Shown piece by piece: positions 61,559 through 64,000 of a stretch of 64,000 nucleotides of DNA. The stretch lies in the NCBI RefSeq assembly GCF_004126535.1, contig NZ_PPCV01000003.1:338187-402186 (forward strand), read 5' to 3'. A program made the translations under genes and the position numbers. The notes below the pieces were generated by a model. That model saw only the letters and a program-made list of their open reading frames with translations, did not search any database and was not told the origin of the DNA. The DNA comes from Propioniciclava flava. Lineage in GTDB: Bacteria; Actinomycetota; Actinomycetes; Propionibacteriales; Propionibacteriaceae. How positions within the stretch are numbered: the first letter of the stretch is position 1; each line of letters opens with the position of its first letter.

Positions 61559-62132
61559 TGACCTGATCCGTCGGCGCCGAGAAGGGGAACGGGGCAGACC
61601 TGGGGAAGCGTGCTCGGGCGTCTTGCAGGTAGGGGATCAGGTCAGGGTGCGCCGCGAGCGCCTCGGACAGGATCCGCCACTTGCGGGCCTGGACGCCGAA
61701 CGTCGGAATGGACATCAAGGCGAGCACAGCCGCCGAACCTAGGGTGATCAGCCCCCAGGTGAGGGCCAGGCTGAGGTCGCCCATGGCGGCGCTCACGATC
61801 AGGAGCACGACACCGAAGACCGCCACGCCTCCGGCGACACCCAGCACGTTCGCGGGAGACACCGGCCCCTTGTCGGGGGCAGGTTCGAAGGCCAGATCCA
61901 ACGGGGACTGCCTGAGTTGGCGTCCGACGATGATCGTGTCGCGCACCAAGATGATCACCACGACGCCCAGCACGGCGCTGATGATGATCGCCACCGGATG
62001 CAGCGAGGTGGCCCACAAGATGACCGGAATGACGATGAGGCAGGCCAGCGTCAGAATGCGCGTCATGGCGTAGACGACGCCCCGCATCGTTGTGCGGTTG
62101 GCGATGTTCTCGACGTAACTGGCTGCCTCCAT
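61548..62132 (-). CDS. Hypothetical membrane protein with four spans
   Basis: In this 194-residue protein, spans lie at about 25-45 (ILTLACLIVIPVILWATSL) and 46-65 (VAIIISAVLGVVVIILV). A further pair lies at 95-145 (VLGVAGGVAVFGVVLLIVSA, LALTWGLITLGSAAVLALM). A cytoplasmic tail of about 40 residues follows (RKWRILSEALAAHPDLIPYLQDARARF). No family is recognised. It is divergent from the PH-domain gene. Confidence 0.75.
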   Translation of the reverse strand: MEAASYVENIANRTTMRGVVYAMTRILTLACLIVIPVILWATSLHPVAIIISAVLGVVVIILVRDTIIVGRQLRQSPLDLAFEPAPDKGPVSPANVLGVAGGVAVFGVVLLIVSAAMGDLSLALTWGLITLGSAAVLALMSIPTFGVQARKWRILSEALAAHPDLIPYLQDARARFPRSAPFPFSAPTDQVIIP

Positions 62133-62209
62133 CCCCCCAGCCTAGGGATTGTGTCTCTCCACGGCCCCTTTGTTGCCCTCGGGGGGTGACGCCGTGCGAC
62201 CATGGCGAC

Positions 62210-62725
62210 ATGGCCTTGCCTCGCAAACTCCTCGGCGCCGACGAGAAGGTCGTGCTCCACCTGCGGACCCATCGCAAGGCACTCATCGTCCCCGTCTTGT
62301 GCGGGATCGCGTTGGTCGTGGCCGTGATCGTGGTCTTCGCGATCACGATCCCCAGCCTCCGGCCGTGGGTGGACTGGGGAACGTTCGCGGTCGCGATGAT
62401 TTTGTTCATCGTCATGACGCTCGTGCCGTACCTGCGCTGGCTGACGTCGACCTACACGATCACCGACCGGCGGGTCATCACCCGGCACGGAATCTTCCGC
62501 ACCACCGGGCACGACCTGCCGCTGACCCGCATCAACAACGTCACCTACGACCGGTCGTTGCTGGATCGGATCCTCGGCTGCGGGACCCTCCAGTTCACGA
62601 CCGCCGCCGAGGCGCCCGTCACGCTGCCGGACGTGCCCGACGTCGAGCGCGTCCACGTCATCATGACCGAACTGCTGTTCGGCGACGAGCAGGGGGAACG
62701 TCGCCGCCCCGAATCGCGCGACTGA
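62210..62725 (+). CDS. Bacterial PH domain (bPH2) membrane protein
   Basis: The protein has 171 residues from the ATG at 62210. Two N-terminal spans (ALIVPVLCGIALVVAVIVVFAITI and FAVAMILFIVMTLVPYLRWL) are followed by a bPH2 domain, TSTYTITDRRVITRHGIFRTTGHDLPLTRINNVTYDRSLLDRILGCGTLQFTTA, the typical YdbS/DUF304 pattern. Such proteins are small membrane-bound PH-like proteins of unclear role. Confidence 0.9.
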   Translation: MALPRKLLGADEKVVLHLRTHRKALIVPVLCGIALVVAVIVVFAITIPSLRPWVDWGTFAVAMILFIVMTLVPYLRWLTSTYTITDRRVITRHGIFRTTGHDLPLTRINNVTYDRSLLDRILGCGTLQFTTAAEAPVTLPDVPDVERVHVIMTELLFGDEQGERRRPESRD

Positions 62726-62841
62726 ACGCGAGCACTCGCCTTTTCGCCCCTGCGGGTGCCGGGTTATCCTGGTCGCGGTAGTTAGGCAACCGCGCATCAG
62801 GGTGGGGGATGTGCACCGCGAGAAGCGTGCCCGGAGAGTCG

Positions 62842-63891
62842 ATGAACCCGTCTGAACCCCAACCCACCGTTCCTACCGCCCCCTCCACCGCCACGCGCCC
62901 GCTGGCGCTCCTGGTGGAGACCGCGGGCGCCCCCTGGATGCTGCTGGCCTTCCTGGCGCGGCTGCCCGTGGCGATGCTGCCGCTCACCGTGCTGGTCAGC
63001 GGCCAAGTACTCACCGGTTCCTTCGCCGCCGCAGGCTTGCTGGTCGGAGCCCTCAGCCTGGGCGGTGTCATCGGAGCCCCGCTGGTGGGGGCCCTGGCCG
63101 ACCGCATCGGGCATCGCCGCACCCTCGTCGTCATCACCGTGCCCGGCGCCCTCGGCATCCTCGGGCTCATCAGCCTCTTCTTCTGGACCGCCCCGCTCGG
63201 GGTGGCGCTGGCGCTCGCCGCGATCGTGGGGGCGTCCAACGCCCAGGTTGGTCCGCTGGCCCGCGCAGCGTGGTCGACGCGCTTCGCGCGGCATGCCGAC
63301 GCCCGGCACCGGGTCGAGGTCGCGATGGGGTACGAAACGGTCGCCGACGAGGTCTCCTATGTGGCGGGGCCCGTCCTGGGTGCCACGCTCGCAGCCGTCG
63401 TCTCCCCGGTGGTGGCCCTCAGCGTCACGCTGGTGCTGCTGGTGTGCGGCCAACTCGGGTTCGCGCTGCTCAACCCGAGCGACCACACCCGCGTGGCTCC
63501 CATCGGCCGTCGGCTCACGCGTCCGGGCCTGCTGGCTCCCTGGATCGCGGTGGCGGCGTCCGTCGGTCTCGTGTTCGGGTCCGTCCAGGCCTCGGTGACG
63601 GCCTCCCTCGCCGAGACGGCACCGGGGTTCACGGGCGTCGTCTACGCCTTTGTCGGGATCGGAAGCGCCACCTCGGGGATGCTCACCCACAAGCTCGCTC
63701 GCTGGTCCCTGCCCGACCGGGTGATCGGCGCGGGGATCCTGCTCGCCCTCGCGGGTGGCCTGCTGGTAGCGGCGTCCCTCCTGACCGGTGGGCCGCTGCT
63801 GCACGCCGGAGCGCTCGCCCTGGCCTGCCTGGCGGTCGGGCTGTGCGTGGCGCCCCTGCTGGTGTCGAGTTATGCGGCTCATCGCGAATGA
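62842..63891 (+). pseudogene. MFS transporter truncated by an ISL3 element
   Basis: I choose the ATG at 62842 (MNPSEPQPTVPTAP), with GGAG 5 bases upstream. The 349 codons encode ten spans, with the MFS loop GALADRIGHRRTLVVIT between spans 2 and 3. A complete MFS protein has 12 spans and about 400 residues. Here the frame runs into the terminal repeat of an insertion sequence at about 63876 and stops at 63889-63891 after SSYAAHRE. The last two spans are gone, so the protein is probably not functional. Confidence 0.85.
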
Positions 63892-64000
63892 GAGTGTATG
63901 AGCGGTCTGAATCCGCCGGCTTCGAGGAGCGATCTGGCGATGTAGTGGCTGAGGTTCCGGAAGCCGAGGGCGGAACCGCGAAGGTGCTCGAGCCGGCCGT
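63876..64000 (-). mobile_element. ISL3-family insertion sequence, one end (continues beyond window)
   Basis: The end begins near GGCTCATCGCGAATGAGAG at 63876. The minus strand from the window edge to the TGA at 63879-63881 encodes GRLEHLRGSALGFRNLSHYI, followed by ARSLLEAGGFRPLI. That is the conserved C-terminus of ISL3-type transposases (ALGFRNL motif). The rest of the transposase and the other end lie outside the window. Confidence 0.8.

Overview
This is 64 kb of high-GC DNA with actinobacterial features: GC-rich third codon positions, frequent GTG and TTG starts, ATGA or GTGA gene overlaps, and an alpha-E/ATP-grasp/transglutaminase cluster next to cobalamin genes. The gene mix suggests a Propionibacteriaceae-like or related actinobacterium, but that placement is inference only.

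The left two thirds (728-41811) is an integrative element of about 41 kb inserted in the 3' end of a tRNA-Ile(GAT) gene. A 22-bp piece of the tRNA 3' end is repeated at 728-749 and 41790-41811. A tyrosine integrase and an excisionase-like gene lie at the right end. The same double 10-mer, probably the integrase arm sites, lies just inside both ends. From left to right the element holds a three-gene translationally coupled operon (0.9-2.7 kb). Next is a cargo zone of orphan genes (2.8-13.1 kb) that includes a Ymh/HEPN-like protein, a PD-(D/E)XK nuclease, a lipoprotein, an EcsC-family protein and an IS21 remnant. A MobF-type TraA lacking its relaxase domain follows (13.2-17.7 kb), abutting a second truncated gene head to head. 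Then come a complete class 1 DISARM operon (drmD-drmMI-drmA-drmB-drmC, 19.2-32.9 kb, minus strand), a divergent XRE-ImmA/IrrE regulator with a PIN-domain gene (33.0-34.6 kb), a frameshifted IS481 element, an McrBC type IV restriction pair (36.1-39.8 kb), xis and int. The element is essentially an anti-phage island that has probably lost autonomous conjugation.

Just right of the att site (41.8-43.2 kb) is a relic zone. It contains an EXLDI-family gene and two strong hairpins directly before the first 30 or so codons of a TraA-type relaxase, which looks like an abandoned oriT/relaxase start from another element.

The rest (43.2-64 kb) looks like ordinary chromosome. It carries two divergent gene sets for a circularly permuted ATP-grasp / alpha-E / transglutaminase system (44.9-52.6 kb), acetyltransferases, a phosphoribosyltransferase, EamA and MATE exporters, cobA with a cobalamin riboswitch, cbiB/cobD, an ArgA-like acetyltransferase, a GDPD-like protein, an ADP-ribosylglycohydrolase and membrane/PH-domain genes. 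At the right edge an MFS gene is cut short by the end of an ISL3-family element that runs out of the window.

How the parts may work together (inference): DISARM methylates host DNA and restricts incoming DNA, McrBC attacks foreign modified DNA, and the protease/PIN pair shares the DISARM promoter region and may control it or back it up. Integrase and Xis keep the element in the tRNA gene.
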